DNA of 64,000 nt from Legionellaceae bacterium (GCA_029212465.1 JARGNV010000008.1:1-64000), one strand, 5' to 3'; counted from the first letter of the stretch, positions 46,742-55,798 are shown. Numbers and translations are program-made. Notes: generated by a model from the sequence alone, not told the origin.

Positions 46742-47227
46742 ATGCGCTACTTTCCTGCACTGATAAGCTCATTGATAACCATGTTTTTTATCTCGCACAA
46801 CGCATACGCAGAAGAAATTTTCCCACCGGCATGTAAAGCTTTTGCAGTTAAAGGCGAGTCTGCCAAGCTTCCCGTTGGCACACCACGAGTTGTCATGTTA
46901 CATAATATTTCTGAGTTTGACCTTTGGATAACACACACAGCATCTGCCAACGATAATACAGAAGATTTTAGTAGCCGCCTACAGGCTAATCTCTGGTCCG
47001 CCTTAGCGCTCGAGAAGAAAGCCGTTGAAATCAACTGCATTGAATCAAGACCCGGTCATGAGCAACAAATATCTTGCGAACAAACCCTTGCCGTTTGCGA
47101 ATGGCCAATTACCAGTCGTCCAGAAAACATGCAGGGTGTATTCTGGGCCGGTGAGAACATGCCACTTTCGGCGCTCACCGCCTATATTGGGCGTCGCGGC
47201 TTTGAATTACCCCAAAAGGCACAATAA
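46742..47227 (+). CDS. Small exported protein, possibly EnhB-like
   Basis: A 161-residue protein with a signal peptide (about 22 residues, ending NAYA-EEI) and four cysteines in the mature part. The patterns VMLHNISEFDLWITH, INCIESRPGHEQQISCEQTLAVCEW and FWAGENMPLSALTAYIGRRGF recall proteins annotated in Legionella as enhanced-entry protein EnhB, though this is from memory and needs a search. The ATG at 46742 follows AAGGGGG and is preferred to a frame 39 bp longer. It lies 40 bp before rnr. Confidence 0.7.
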   Translation: MRYFPALISSLITMFFISHNAYAEEIFPPACKAFAVKGESAKLPVGTPRVVMLHNISEFDLWITHTASANDNTEDFSSRLQANLWSALALEKKAVEINCIESRPGHEQQISCEQTLAVCEWPITSRPENMQGVFWAGENMPLSALTAYIGRRGFELPQKAQ

Positions 47228-47267
47228 ATGTTAAACTGGGTCAGCTTCATTAACTGCTTAGGACATT

Positions 47268-49481
47268 GTGAATAAAAAATCGAAATCCGTGCGCCATAAG
47301 CAGGATCCTTTTCATGAAAGAGAAAAGAAGAAATATGCGGAGCCTATCCCAAGTCGTGAGTTCATTTTAGAAACACTGAACACATTCGGGCGTCCCATTA
47401 CAATCAAGCAACTTGTCTCTTCATTAAAACTCTCAAAAACAAGTGAGCAAGAAGCCCTTAACTTCCGTCTACGCGCGATGATTCGTGATAGTCAACTGAT
47501 GCAAGACCGTAAAGGGCGCCTTTGTCTCCTCGATAAAATTAACCTGCAGCGCGGCACAGTCCTTGGACACCCAGATGGCTTTGGATTTTTTATTCCAGAC
47601 AACGGAGCAAAAGACCTGCTCATTTCTCCTCGAGAAATGCGCGCTGTCATGCATGGCGATATTGTGCTCGCCCATCAAACTGGTATTGATCGCCGTGGCC
47701 GTCCTGAGTGTAAAATTCATGAAATTATTGAACACGCAAATCCCCGCGTTGTCGGTCGATTTTTCTCCGAGCAAGGCGTGCATTTTGTCATACCTGATAG
47801 CAAGCGCTTGACCCAAGATATTTCTATCCCACCTGAACACACAAAAGACGCTAAAGAAGGCCAGGTCGTACTCATTGATATCTTAAGCTACCCCAACAAG
47901 CACACAGATGCCATTGGAAAAGTTTCCCAAATTCTAGGCGAACACATGGCGCCTGGCATGGAAATAAAAGTCGCTATTTTAGCGCACGGCATTCCAACCG
48001 AATGGCCTGATGACGTACATATGTCATTAAAATCCATCCCTGATACAGTCCGCGCGTCTGATATCGAAAACCGAACCGACTTGCGTCACCTTCCTTTTGT
48101 AACCATTGATGGCGAAGATGCCAAAGATTTCGATGATGCTGTCTATTGTAAGCCAAAACCACGCGGAGGGTATCAGCTGTATGTTGCTATTGCCGATGTG
48201 AGTCATTATGTTCCTATCGACTCTCCTCTCGATAAAGAAGCCGCAAGACGTGGCAACTCTGTTTACTTCCCTGAGCATGTTGTTCCAATGCTGCCAGAGG
48301 TGCTCTCTAACGGCATTTGTTCGCTCAAACCCAACGTTGATAGATTATGTATGGTCATGGAGATGGCTATCTCTGCTGAAGGAAAACTAGAGCGCTCACG
48401 TGTCTATCGCGGCGTCATTCACTCCAAAGCACGACTTACTTATACAGAAGTTGCAGCGTGGCTTGAAAAGGATGCTTGCCCTCTGGATAGTCAAGCCCTT
48501 ATATTTCCAGCCTTGAAAAACCTATACGCACTTTACCACTGCTTACTAAAAACGCGAAAAGCACGTGGCGCAATGGACTTCGATACAACTGAAACACGCA
48601 TTGTGTTCGATGAGCAGCGTAAAATACAACACATCACGCCACTCATCCGAAACGACGCGCATCGCTTAATCGAGGAATGCATGCTTGCTGCAAACGTCGC
48701 AACCGCCCGCTTCCTTGAAAAAGCACGCATTCCAACACTATATCGTGTACATCCGGCACCCGCTGAAGATAAGCTCCTAAGCCTTAGAGAGTTTTTAGGG
48801 GAGTTTGGCCTAACGCTTAGTGGTGGTAAAGCACCATCCCCCAAAGACTTCCAAAAAACCTTACTTGCCATCGGTGATAAACCTGAACGACATCTCATCG
48901 AAACCGTTATGCTGCGCTCCCTAAAGCAAGCACAATATATCGAGAAAAATGGCGGGCACTTTGGACTCGCGTACCCTGCTTATACACACTTTACCTCTCC
49001 TATTCGACGCTACCCTGACTTACTCATTCACAGAGCCGTTGGACACTTACTTGATATGCAAACACCCGAAACGTTTGCATATAACGATAAAACCATGAGC
49101 CAGCTCGGACAACATAGCTCTGCTACAGAGAGGCGTGCAGATGAGGCTACACGTGAGGTTGTTACTTGGCTCAAGTGTGAATATATGCAATCTAAAATTG
49201 GACAAACCTTCGAGGGGAAAATTTCTGCTGTCACAGGGTTTGGTATTTTTGTTGAACTCAACGATGTATATGTTGAAGGGCTTGTTCACATTACGTCGCT
49301 TAAAAATGACTATTATGCATTTGATGCGGTTAAGCATCGCTTAATTGGTGAGCGAACAGGCTGCACTTACCGCCTTGGCGATAGCATGACGGTCTTGGTT
49401 GCTCGTGTCGACTTAGATGAAAGAAAAATAGATTTTGAACCTGTTTTAGACTTACTTGCCAACGAGGAAAATAATGGCTGA
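47268..49481 (+). CDS. rnr: Ribonuclease R
   Basis: A 737-residue 3'-5' exoribonuclease. It has an N-terminal winged helix (FILETLNTFGRPITIKQLV), cold-shock domains, the RNB catalytic domain with TIDGEDAKDFDDAVYC near 280 (the Mg-binding Asp cluster) and HFTSPIRRYPDLLIHR near 565, and a C-terminal S1 domain (FEGKISAVTGFGIFVELNDVYVEGLVHI). It lacks the Lys-rich tail of E. coli RNase R, which has about 75 more residues. The start is GTG with AGGA eight nt before it. It overlaps rlmB by 8 bp. Confidence 0.95.
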   Translation: MNKKSKSVRHKQDPFHEREKKKYAEPIPSREFILETLNTFGRPITIKQLVSSLKLSKTSEQEALNFRLRAMIRDSQLMQDRKGRLCLLDKINLQRGTVLGHPDGFGFFIPDNGAKDLLISPREMRAVMHGDIVLAHQTGIDRRGRPECKIHEIIEHANPRVVGRFFSEQGVHFVIPDSKRLTQDISIPPEHTKDAKEGQVVLIDILSYPNKHTDAIGKVSQILGEHMAPGMEIKVAILAHGIPTEWPDDVHMSLKSIPDTVRASDIENRTDLRHLPFVTIDGEDAKDFDDAVYCKPKPRGGYQLYVAIADVSHYVPIDSPLDKEAARRGNSVYFPEHVVPMLPEVLSNGICSLKPNVDRLCMVMEMAISAEGKLERSRVYRGVIHSKARLTYTEVAAWLEKDACPLDSQALIFPALKNLYALYHCLLKTRKARGAMDFDTTETRIVFDEQRKIQHITPLIRNDAHRLIEECMLAANVATARFLEKARIPTLYRVHPAPAEDKLLSLREFLGEFGLTLSGGKAPSPKDFQKTLLAIGDKPERHLIETVMLRSLKQAQYIEKNGGHFGLAYPAYTHFTSPIRRYPDLLIHRAVGHLLDMQTPETFAYNDKTMSQLGQHSSATERRADEATREVVTWLKCEYMQSKIGQTFEGKISAVTGFGIFVELNDVYVEGLVHITSLKNDYYAFDAVKHRLIGERTGCTYRLGDSMTVLVARVDLDERKIDFEPVLDLLANEENNG

Positions 49482-50217
49482 ACATTTAGTTTATGGTCTC
49501 CACCCAGTCTTAGCATTGCTCAATAACCCTTTAAGACAAACCTATAGGCTCTATGTCAGTGAACATAGAAAAGATAAGCGCTTGCAAGAAGCACTCGACA
49601 CAGCAAAGCGTCGCCAAATCCCTACTGAGCTCCTCTCTCAAGATGTACTTAAGCAACGCTTTGGCCACATCACACACCAAGGCCTTATTGCAGAGGCAGA
49701 ACCTATTAAATCTTATGTGGAAGCCGATTTACCCGAGCTATTAGATGCGGCAAAAGCCCCCCTGCTTATTTTAATACTGGATGGTATTACCGACCCACAC
49801 AACCTAGGCGCATGCCTGCGCAGTGCAGATGCTGCAGGTGTTAATTGTGTAATTGCACCGAAAGACAACAGCGCAGACATCACGCCTGTTGTTAGCAAGG
49901 TCGCATCAGGTGCAACCGAGTCCGTCCCTTTTATCCGAGTGACTAACCTCGCCCGATGCATCAAAACGCTGCAAACCAAAGGAGTTTGGGTATACGGTGC
50001 AGCGGGAGAGGCCGAAACGTCTATTTATGATTTAGATTACAAAAACACGTCCACAGCCCTTGTCATGGGCGCCGAAGGCCCAGGCCTCCGCCGCCTAACA
50101 CGCGATGTCTGCGATGGTTTATTTTCTCTACCCATGCATGGGCAAGTCTCAAGTTTAAATGTCTCCGTTGCAACCGGCATTTGCCTGTATGAAGCTTTAA
50201 GGCAGCGCCTTACCTAG
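49474..50217 (+). CDS. rlmB: 23S rRNA 2'-O-ribose G2251 methyltransferase RlmB
   Basis: A 247-residue SpoU/TrmH methyltransferase. The substrate-binding N-terminal domain is followed by the trefoil-knot domain with LILDGITDPHNLGACLRSADAAG near 101-123 (cited in part), VMGAEGPGLRRL near 196 and LPMHGQVSSLNVSVATGICLYE near the end. The ATG at 49474 has GAGGAAA six nt upstream. rnr-rlmB is a conserved pair. Its TAG stop shares the palindrome CTAG with the stop of the convergent argD gene. Confidence 0.95.
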   Translation: MAEHLVYGLHPVLALLNNPLRQTYRLYVSEHRKDKRLQEALDTAKRRQIPTELLSQDVLKQRFGHITHQGLIAEAEPIKSYVEADLPELLDAAKAPLLILILDGITDPHNLGACLRSADAAGVNCVIAPKDNSADITPVVSKVASGATESVPFIRVTNLARCIKTLQTKGVWVYGAAGEAETSIYDLDYKNTSTALVMGAEGPGLRRLTRDVCDGLFSLPMHGQVSSLNVSVATGICLYEALRQRLT

Positions 50218-51395
50218 CGCTCAACAAAGCGCTCAACAAAGCGCTCAAAGGTTCGAACAAATCGAGCGACCAACTCATCCAACTCATCATCAGTCATGAT
50301 GAGTGGCGGTAACAAACGCACGACTGTATCAGCCGTTACATTGAACAAAACCCCCTCTTCAAGACCAATTAATCGCATATCCGCTGCAGGCCTATCTAGC
50401 TCAACGCCAAGCATGAGCCCCTTACCTCTAATACCACAAACGCTTGGGTGATCGCCTATTTTCTCCATTAATGCTTGTTTGAGCTTCACGCCAAGTACGC
50501 CAGCACGCTCACATAACTTGTCACGAGCAATTACATCCAAAACTGTATGCGCTGTCGCACAAGCCAAAGGATTTCCACCAAAAGTCGACCCATGACTACC
50601 AGGTTTAAATAAATTCTGCGCCCGTTGACTCATCAAGCAAGCACCAATGGGAACCCCATTGCCAAGCCCTTTTGCAGTTGTTAGTACATCCGGTGTAATA
50701 CCCATTCCCAAAGAGCGAAACAAGTCGCCTGTGCGACCATTGCCAGACTGTATCTCATCCATGATGAGCAACCAGTCATTCTCCTCACACAATGCAGCAA
50801 GCGCATGTAAGTAGGCTTCATCTCCAACAATAATGCCACCTTCACCTTGAATCGGCTCAAGCATCACCGCAACAATATCAGAGCGGTTCAAAGCAATAGT
50901 ACGAATCGCTTCAATGTCATTATAAGGCGAACGCACAAAGCCTGGCACCAATGGCTCAAATCCAGCTTGATATTTTCGCCCAGCCGTTGCAGTCAACGTC
51001 GCGAGTGAGCGGCCATGAAAAGCACCTTTCATGACAATCACAGATGGTGTATCAATCCCTTTTTTATGACCAAATAAGCGGGTTAATTTGATAGCCGTTT
51101 CATTCGCTTCAGAGCCCGAGTTACCAAAAAACATCTCTGGCATCGATGTTAAAGCTGTCAACTTATCAGCAAGGGCTTCTTGCTCTAAGATATGAAAAGC
51201 ATTTGATGTATGGAGCAACTTTGCTGCTTGCCTTTGAATGGTCTCTGTTACGTCAGGATGCGCATGCCCAAGACCACAAACGGCTATACCACTTAACCCA
51301 TCTAGATAGGGCTTACCTTTTTTATCATATAAAAAAGCACCTTTTCCATGCGTAAAAGCAACAGGCAATGGGCTATAAGTGGTTGTTAGAGCCAT
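50214..51395 (-). CDS. argD: Acetylornithine/succinylornithine-type aminotransferase
   Basis: A 393-residue class III PLP aminotransferase. It shows GLAVCGLGHAHPDV, FFGNSGSEANETAIKL near 92, LIMDEIQSGNGRTG near 213 and the PLP lysine in TTAKGLGNGVPIGA near 242. It fits ArgD (arginine synthesis), but catabolic AstC-type activity is not excluded and no other arg gene is near. The C-terminus ends FERFVERFVER, encoded by a 12-bp tandem repeat that extends the protein past the usual end. Confidence 0.88.
   Translation of the reverse strand: MALTTTYSPLPVAFTHGKGAFLYDKKGKPYLDGLSGIAVCGLGHAHPDVTETIQRQAAKLLHTSNAFHILEQEALADKLTALTSMPEMFFGNSGSEANETAIKLTRLFGHKKGIDTPSVIVMKGAFHGRSLATLTATAGRKYQAGFEPLVPGFVRSPYNDIEAIRTIALNRSDIVAVMLEPIQGEGGIIVGDEAYLHALAALCEENDWLLIMDEIQSGNGRTGDLFRSLGMGITPDVLTTAKGLGNGVPIGACLMSQRAQNLFKPGSHGSTFGGNPLACATAHTVLDVIARDKLCERAGVLGVKLKQALMEKIGDHPSVCGIRGKGLMLGVELDRPAADMRLIGLEEGVLFNVTADTVVRLLPPLIMTDDELDELVARFVRTFERFVERFVER
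50217..50247. repeat. 12-bp tandem repeat at the argD 3' end
   Basis: GCGCTCAACAAA is present twice in direct tandem (50217-50228 and 50229-50240) followed by a partial third unit (GCGCTCA). It encodes the repeated FVER C-terminus of the aminotransferase on the minus strand and begins at the last base of the rlmB stop codon. Confidence 0.9.
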
Positions 51396-51404
51396 TATAC
51401 ACTC

Positions 51405-51983
51405 CTATCCGAGCTGTTCACTCACAAAATCCCAATTTACAAGAGACCAAAAAGCTTGCAGATAATCAGGACGACGATTGCGATAATCAATATAATAAGC
51501 ATGCTCCCATACATCACAGGTCAGTAAAGGTTTCAACCCAGATGTCATTGGATTATCAGCATTACTCGTACTTATAATACGCAGCACCCCTTTATCATCT
51601 TGAACAAGCCACGCCCACCCAGAACCAAATGTTTTAATCGCAGTGTCCGTAAATTGCTCTTTAAATGCAGCAAAAGAACCGAAGTCTTTTTCAATCGTAT
51701 CCAATAAAGCACCTCGCGGTTCAGCATAATTTTCAGGCGTTAAGCATTGCCAAAAAAAGCTGTGATTCCAAACTTGCGCTGCATTATTAAAAATACCACC
51801 GGTTGCGGTTTTAATGATCTCCTCGAGTGTCATCTCAGAGAAATCGGTATCTTTCACCAAGTTATTCAAATTTGTTACATAAGTTTGATGATGTTTTCCA
51901 TAATGGTATTCGAGTGTTTCTTGTGACATATGAGGTGCAAGAGCGCCCATCGCATAGGGAAGCGCTGGTAGGGTAAACGTCAT
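51405..51983 (-). CDS. sodB: Iron superoxide dismutase SodB
   Basis: A 192-residue cytoplasmic SOD. Metal ligands are His in the N-terminal YHYGKHHQTYV region, His in VWNHSFFWQC near 75, and Asp/His in DVWEHAYYIDYRNRRPDYL near 157-175. The Gln in NAAQVWNH is the iron-type position. A strong AAGGAG seven nt before the ATG supports the start. It is 9 bp upstream of argD in the same direction. No perfect Fur box was recognised. Confidence 0.95.
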   Translation of the reverse strand: MTFTLPALPYAMGALAPHMSQETLEYHYGKHHQTYVTNLNNLVKDTDFSEMTLEEIIKTATGGIFNNAAQVWNHSFFWQCLTPENYAEPRGALLDTIEKDFGSFAAFKEQFTDTAIKTFGSGWAWLVQDDKGVLRIISTSNADNPMTSGLKPLLTCDVWEHAYYIDYRNRRPDYLQAFWSLVNWDFVSEQLG

Positions 51984-52117
51984 GACTATCTCCTTACTAA
52001 AAACAGTTCTAAATATTGCCTGTAGTGTATCAAGATTATATCTAGGTCTCTACACAACGAAAGGCTTTATCCGTCTATACTTTGTAATATCCATACACAA
52101 CAAAAGCGTACTATCGA

Positions 52118-52507
52118 ATGAATGCCATCATAGCAAGCCTACCAACAGCCGGCACTTTTTTAATTGGATTTTATTTTGTTTTTTTTGGCATTTGGAATAC
52201 CTGCCATTTTACCGATACGTATACATTCATGCGCACAAAAGAAATACCTTTTTCTACATTTCTATTAGGACTTGGCATCTCACTTCAAACCCTTGCAGGT
52301 GGCTTGCTCATGACGGGACTGTATGTCCCTATCGCAGCCCTCGTGTTAATTCCATTCAACCTTGTAGCTGTTTTTATTTTCCATGACTTTTGGAATAAAG
52401 AAGGAGAATTTCGCCGCCTCAATATGATTATTTTCATTGCCAATTTAACAGCTACATTAGGCGCGCTTTGTCTACTTCTCAGCACCATCAATCTCACACT
52501 TAACTAG
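52118..52507 (+). CDS. Small four-helix membrane protein, DoxX-like
   Basis: A 129-residue inner-membrane protein with four hydrophobic helices at about 10-28, 45-65, 68-88 and 103-124. The motif FVFFGIWNT in helix 1 and the FHDFWNKEGEFRRLN segment between helices 3 and 4 resemble DoxX/DUF4281-like small membrane proteins. Specific function unknown. There is no clear Shine-Dalgarno. It is divergent from sodB and precedes the alsS-like gene by 25 bp, so may be co-transcribed with it. Confidence 0.75.
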   Translation: MNAIIASLPTAGTFLIGFYFVFFGIWNTCHFTDTYTFMRTKEIPFSTFLLGLGISLQTLAGGLLMTGLYVPIAALVLIPFNLVAVFIFHDFWNKEGEFRRLNMIIFIANLTATLGALCLLLSTINLTLN

Positions 52508-52532
52508 AATCATTGACTGCAAGGATAGACCC

Positions 52533-54188
52533 ATGACAAAAAAAACAGGCGCACACCTCCTCGTTCAATGCTTAGAAAAAGAAGGGGTTCAGTATATCTT
52601 TGGTATTCCTGGTGCAAAAATTGATGCTGTTTTTGATGCACTCCGACACTCAAGTATTCAGTTGATTACTTGTCGCCATGAGCAAAATGCCGCTTTCATC
52701 GCCGGTGCTTACGGCCGGCTCACAGGAAAGCCCGGCGTTGTACTCGTAACCTCAGGTCCTGGTGTTGCAAACCTTTGCACAGGCTTATTAACAGCAACAA
52801 CCGAAGGAGACCCTATCGTTGCCATTGGCGGAAATGTCCCGCTATCGATGCTTTTAAAAAACTCACATCAAGGTGTTAATAACGTTAAACTCATGGAAGC
52901 CGTTACAAAAACAAGCGTTGAAGTTGACTCGGCAGATAACATCCCAGAGATGGTCGCCAATGCGTTTCGAAGTGCGTTAGCACCCAGGCGTGGGGCAAGC
53001 TTTATAAGCCTCCCTCAAAATGTATCCACTGAACTCACAACACATCACCCCCTTCCTACGGTACCTGAGCCCCATTATGGACATGCGCCAGCAGAAACCA
53101 TCAGAAGTGCAGCACATTGCATTAATCAAGCTAAATGTCCTGTCATCTTGTTAGGAATGGAAGCCAGCAGGCCCAACAATACGAGCGCTGTTCGTTCATT
53201 ACTCAAACAAACACCCATCGCGGTTGTAGGCACCTATCAGGCAGCAGGCGCTATCTCTCAAGAAGAACTCCACTGCTTTGTAGGTCGCGTTGGACTTTTT
53301 AAAAACCAACCAGGTGATAAAATTTTAAATAGTGCAGACGTTATCATATGCATTGGCTTTTCATCCGTCGAATACGACACCGAAATATGGAATGCAGATA
53401 ATCAAAAAACCATCATTCATATTGACTATATGGCAAGTAAACTAAATCGAACCTACCATCCTGTTTGTGAGTTAATCGGCGATATCGCAGTCAACCTAAA
53501 CCAACTTCAGTCTCACTTGAAACCACCTAAGCATCCTAAAATACCCCCACCTACAACAAAAGCACAAAGCGCACTGCAAGATAAAATAAAGTCTGGCAAA
53601 GCTTATGCAGGCACGCCTATCCATCCACTTCGTTTCATACATGAATTGCATAAAGCCATTGATGATAGCACCACTATTTGCTGTGATATTGGTAGTATCT
53701 ATATGTGGATGGCGCGCTACTTTTTATCCTACAGGCCGCATCAGTTGCTATTTAGTAATGGCCAACAAACCTTAGGCGTTGCACTACCCTGGGCTATTGC
53801 ATGCCACTATGCAAAAACACCTGGCAAAATTATTTCTATGTCAGGAGACGGTGGCTTTTTATTCAGCGCCATGGAGCTCGAAACAGCGGTTCGTGAGAAC
53901 ATACACTTCGTTCACTTTATCTGGCGTGATGGCACTTACAATATGGTGTTAGAACAAGAACTTATGAAATATCACCATGAAAGTGGCGTGCGCTTTGGAA
54001 AAGTAAATATCCCTGACTTTGCAAAAGCATTTGGTGCCCTTGGCTTTGAGCTCAATCACCCGGATGAGCTCAAAACCATCTATCAAAAAGCAATGAATGC
54101 GCGTCAGCCTGTATTAATTGATGTGCCCATTGATTACTCTGACAACCCCGAACTCTTTCGCGTCACAAACCCTGATGGAGGGCATTAA
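52533..54188 (+). CDS. alsS: Acetolactate synthase, catabolic AlsS type
   Basis: A 551-residue thiamine diphosphate enzyme joining two pyruvates to acetolactate. The catalytic Glu is in CRHEQNAAFIAGAYGRLTG near 50; VLVTSGPGVANL and the GDGGFLFSAMELETAVRENI ThDP/Mg motif near 439-458 follow. The residues around the active site (HFIWRDGTYNMV) fit FAD-independent AlsS rather than IlvB, and no small regulatory subunit follows. No alsD decarboxylase is adjacent, so the fate of acetolactate is unclear. AAGGATAGACCC precedes the ATG. Confidence 0.88.
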   Translation: MTKKTGAHLLVQCLEKEGVQYIFGIPGAKIDAVFDALRHSSIQLITCRHEQNAAFIAGAYGRLTGKPGVVLVTSGPGVANLCTGLLTATTEGDPIVAIGGNVPLSMLLKNSHQGVNNVKLMEAVTKTSVEVDSADNIPEMVANAFRSALAPRRGASFISLPQNVSTELTTHHPLPTVPEPHYGHAPAETIRSAAHCINQAKCPVILLGMEASRPNNTSAVRSLLKQTPIAVVGTYQAAGAISQEELHCFVGRVGLFKNQPGDKILNSADVIICIGFSSVEYDTEIWNADNQKTIIHIDYMASKLNRTYHPVCELIGDIAVNLNQLQSHLKPPKHPKIPPPTTKAQSALQDKIKSGKAYAGTPIHPLRFIHELHKAIDDSTTICCDIGSIYMWMARYFLSYRPHQLLFSNGQQTLGVALPWAIACHYAKTPGKIISMSGDGGFLFSAMELETAVRENIHFVHFIWRDGTYNMVLEQELMKYHHESGVRFGKVNIPDFAKAFGALGFELNHPDELKTIYQKAMNARQPVLIDVPIDYSDNPELFRVTNPDGGH

Positions 54189-54194
54189 GGCACC

Positions 54195-54557
54195 TTGAAA
54201 AAAAACTGCCTTTCAATTATCTTCATTACGTTGGGAATAGCAACGAGCGCTAAGCATGATAGTCGCTCTCGTCATATGCATGATGACTCACGTTCCGAAA
54301 ATTTCAATATCTCAGGAACATCGAATAACGCGTAATGTTCCCGGAACCATTTCTACACACATACCGTAGAAAAGCTAACAGAAACCAGCCAGTCCGGTTA
54401 CAAAACATCTACTTGCACTACAACTTCTGTCGACAATGATGTCTCCAAAACCGCTAACAGCCTTTTATTATGGAATACTTTTTCAGACCCTGAAGCAAGT
54501 AGCTCCCTCAGGCAAGAAGTGCGCGAAGAATACAATCAACTCATAAAGGGCCCCTAA
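54195..54557 (+). pseudogene. Small exported-protein gene interrupted by an in-frame TAA
   Basis: A TTG at 54195 with AAGG seven nt upstream opens a frame of 46 codons: a signal-peptide-like start (KKNCLSIIFITLGIATSA) then a His/Asp/Ser/Arg-rich segment. TAA at 54333 interrupts it, yet the very same frame continues open for 73 more codons to a second TAA at 54555 and a terminator. The downstream half (VEKLTETSQSGYKTS, then SLRQEVREEYNQLIKGP) looks like real protein. Together they make a former exported protein of about 120 residues. It could be a recent nonsense mutation or a sequencing error. Confidence 0.6.
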
Positions 54558-54580
54558 AAAGCAACACAACACCCTACCAA

Positions 54581-54608
54581 TTGCCTGGTTGCATAACCAG
54601 GCAATTTA
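54581..54608 (+). terminator. Rho-independent terminator after the interrupted gene
   Basis: TTGCCTGGTT (54581-54590) and AACCAGGCAA (54595-54604) form a perfect ten-pair stem with a GCAT loop, followed by TTTAAT. It ends the alsS transcript before grxD. Confidence 0.8.
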
Positions 54609-54654
54609 ATCGATAATTAGGCACCTTTAATCTAACAAAATAACCAGGTACTTA

Positions 54655-54972
54655 ATGGATACGCTCGAAAAAATTAAACAACAAATTGCGGATAATGCCG
54701 TTATCTTATACATGAAGGGCACCCCCCAATTTCCACAGTGTGGCTTTTCATCACGCGCCGTTCAATGCATCGAAGCATGTGATGTTCCTTTTGCAACTGT
54801 TGACGTACTTGCAAACCCAGATATTCGTCAAACACTACCACAATTTGCCAACTGGCCTACCTTTCCCCAGCTCTACGTTAACGGTGAGTTAATTGGTGGT
54901 TCTGATATCATTCTTGAAATGTATGAGCAAAATGAGTTAGCTCCCCTGCTTCAAGCAGCCAAAACTGCTTAA
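54655..54972 (+). CDS. grxD: Monothiol glutaredoxin GrxD
   Basis: A 105-residue CGFS-type glutaredoxin that carries [2Fe-2S] clusters. The active motif is KGTPQFPQCGFSSRAV near 21-36, with NWPTFPQLYVNGELIGGSDI near 65. The ATG at 54655 follows AACCAGGTACTTA, giving an AGG eight nt upstream. It is 24 bp before the peroxiredoxin gene, suggesting an oxidative-stress pair. Confidence 0.95.
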   Translation: MDTLEKIKQQIADNAVILYMKGTPQFPQCGFSSRAVQCIEACDVPFATVDVLANPDIRQTLPQFANWPTFPQLYVNGELIGGSDIILEMYEQNELAPLLQAAKTA

Positions 54973-54996
54973 TCTAAAAAACAATTGGAGAAAAAC

Positions 54997-55602
54997 ATGA
55001 GTATTTTAGTTACCCAAAAAGCCCCTGATTTTAAAGCACCAGCAGTGCTTGGCTCAGGTGAAATTGTTGATGAGTTCAACCTACACCAACATTTAAACGG
55101 AAAATATGGTCTTGTCTTTTTCTACCCCTTAAACTTCACATTCGTTTGCCCCTCTGAACTTATTGCGTTAAACCACCGCATTAAAGAATTTACAGACCGC
55201 GGCGTTGAAGTAATTGCTGTTTCTATCGACTCACACTTTTCACACAATGCGTATCGTAATACCCCTGTTGAGAAAGGTGGCATTGGCCCTGTGAAGTACA
55301 CCATGGTTGCTGATATGAACCATGCCATTTGTCAGGCTTATGGTGTTGAGCATCCTGGAGCAGGTGTTGCTTTACGTGGCGCTTTTGTAATTGATGATAA
55401 AGGCGTTGTACGCTCACAAATCGTAAACGACTTACCGATTGGCCGTAATGTAGACGAGTTACTTCGTATTATTGATGCGGTACAGTTCTTTGAAGAAAAT
55501 GGTGAAGTGTGTCCTGCTGGCTGGGAAAAAGGTAAAAGTGGCATGAATGCATCTCCTGAAGGTGTTGCAAGCTACTTAGCTGAACACAGCGACGAGCTGT
55601 AA
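54997..55602 (+). CDS. Typical 2-Cys peroxiredoxin (AhpC/TSA family)
   Basis: A 201-residue thiol peroxidase. The peroxidatic Cys is in FVCPSELIAL near 48 and the resolving Cys in GEVCPAGWEKG near 169; YPLNFTF and GVEHPGAGVALRGAFVIDD are typical of the Prx1/AhpC branch. No ahpF is adjacent; the reductant may be thioredoxin or AhpD. The ATG at 54997 has GGAG eight nt upstream and is chosen over a TTG 12 bp earlier. The first of two palindromic elements starts 23 bp after its stop. Confidence 0.93.
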   Translation: MSILVTQKAPDFKAPAVLGSGEIVDEFNLHQHLNGKYGLVFFYPLNFTFVCPSELIALNHRIKEFTDRGVEVIAVSIDSHFSHNAYRNTPVEKGGIGPVKYTMVADMNHAICQAYGVEHPGAGVALRGAFVIDDKGVVRSQIVNDLPIGRNVDELLRIIDAVQFFEENGEVCPAGWEKGKSGMNASPEGVASYLAEHSDEL

Positions 55603-55624
55603 CTTTTCTCGTTGGGTAAAAACT

Positions 55625-55725
55625 AAAGGGGGCTTATCAAACTGTTTTTCAATGCCTATCGGACGCTTCGAGATAAGGCGCTTGTACACGTAGGCTTTCG
55701 AAAAACAGTTTGATAAGCCCCCTTT
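55625..55725 (+). repeat. Palindromic element copy 1 (conserved core, 26-bp arms)
   Basis: Perfectly complementary 26-nt arms at 55625-55650 and 55700-55725 flank a 49-nt interior. The interior contains GCCTA (55654-55658) and TAGGC (55691-55695), a second inner stem. From 55644 to 55665 the sequence is identical to copy 2, and TTG(T/C)ACACGTAGGCT near 55682-55696 is also shared. Copy 1 has about 15 extra nt between the conserved blocks. It lies in sense orientation just downstream of the peroxiredoxin gene and may serve as its terminator, but the conserved interior is not needed for that. Confidence 0.85.
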
Positions 55726-55798
55726 GTTTCCATACGCCCGAAAAAACACAATGGTCGCATATAGCTCTCAGGATGACATGGGGAAATTGGGCTATTAG

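Noticed and set aside
51982-52386. Longer plus-strand frame overlapping the small membrane protein
   Set aside because: It covers the sodB promoter region and is out of frame with the four-helix protein at 52118-52507, which has a coherent membrane pattern.
55625-55725. Insertion sequence or MITE with terminal inverted repeats
   Set aside because: The arms are not shared between the two copies, no target-site duplication was seen, and no transposase is present.
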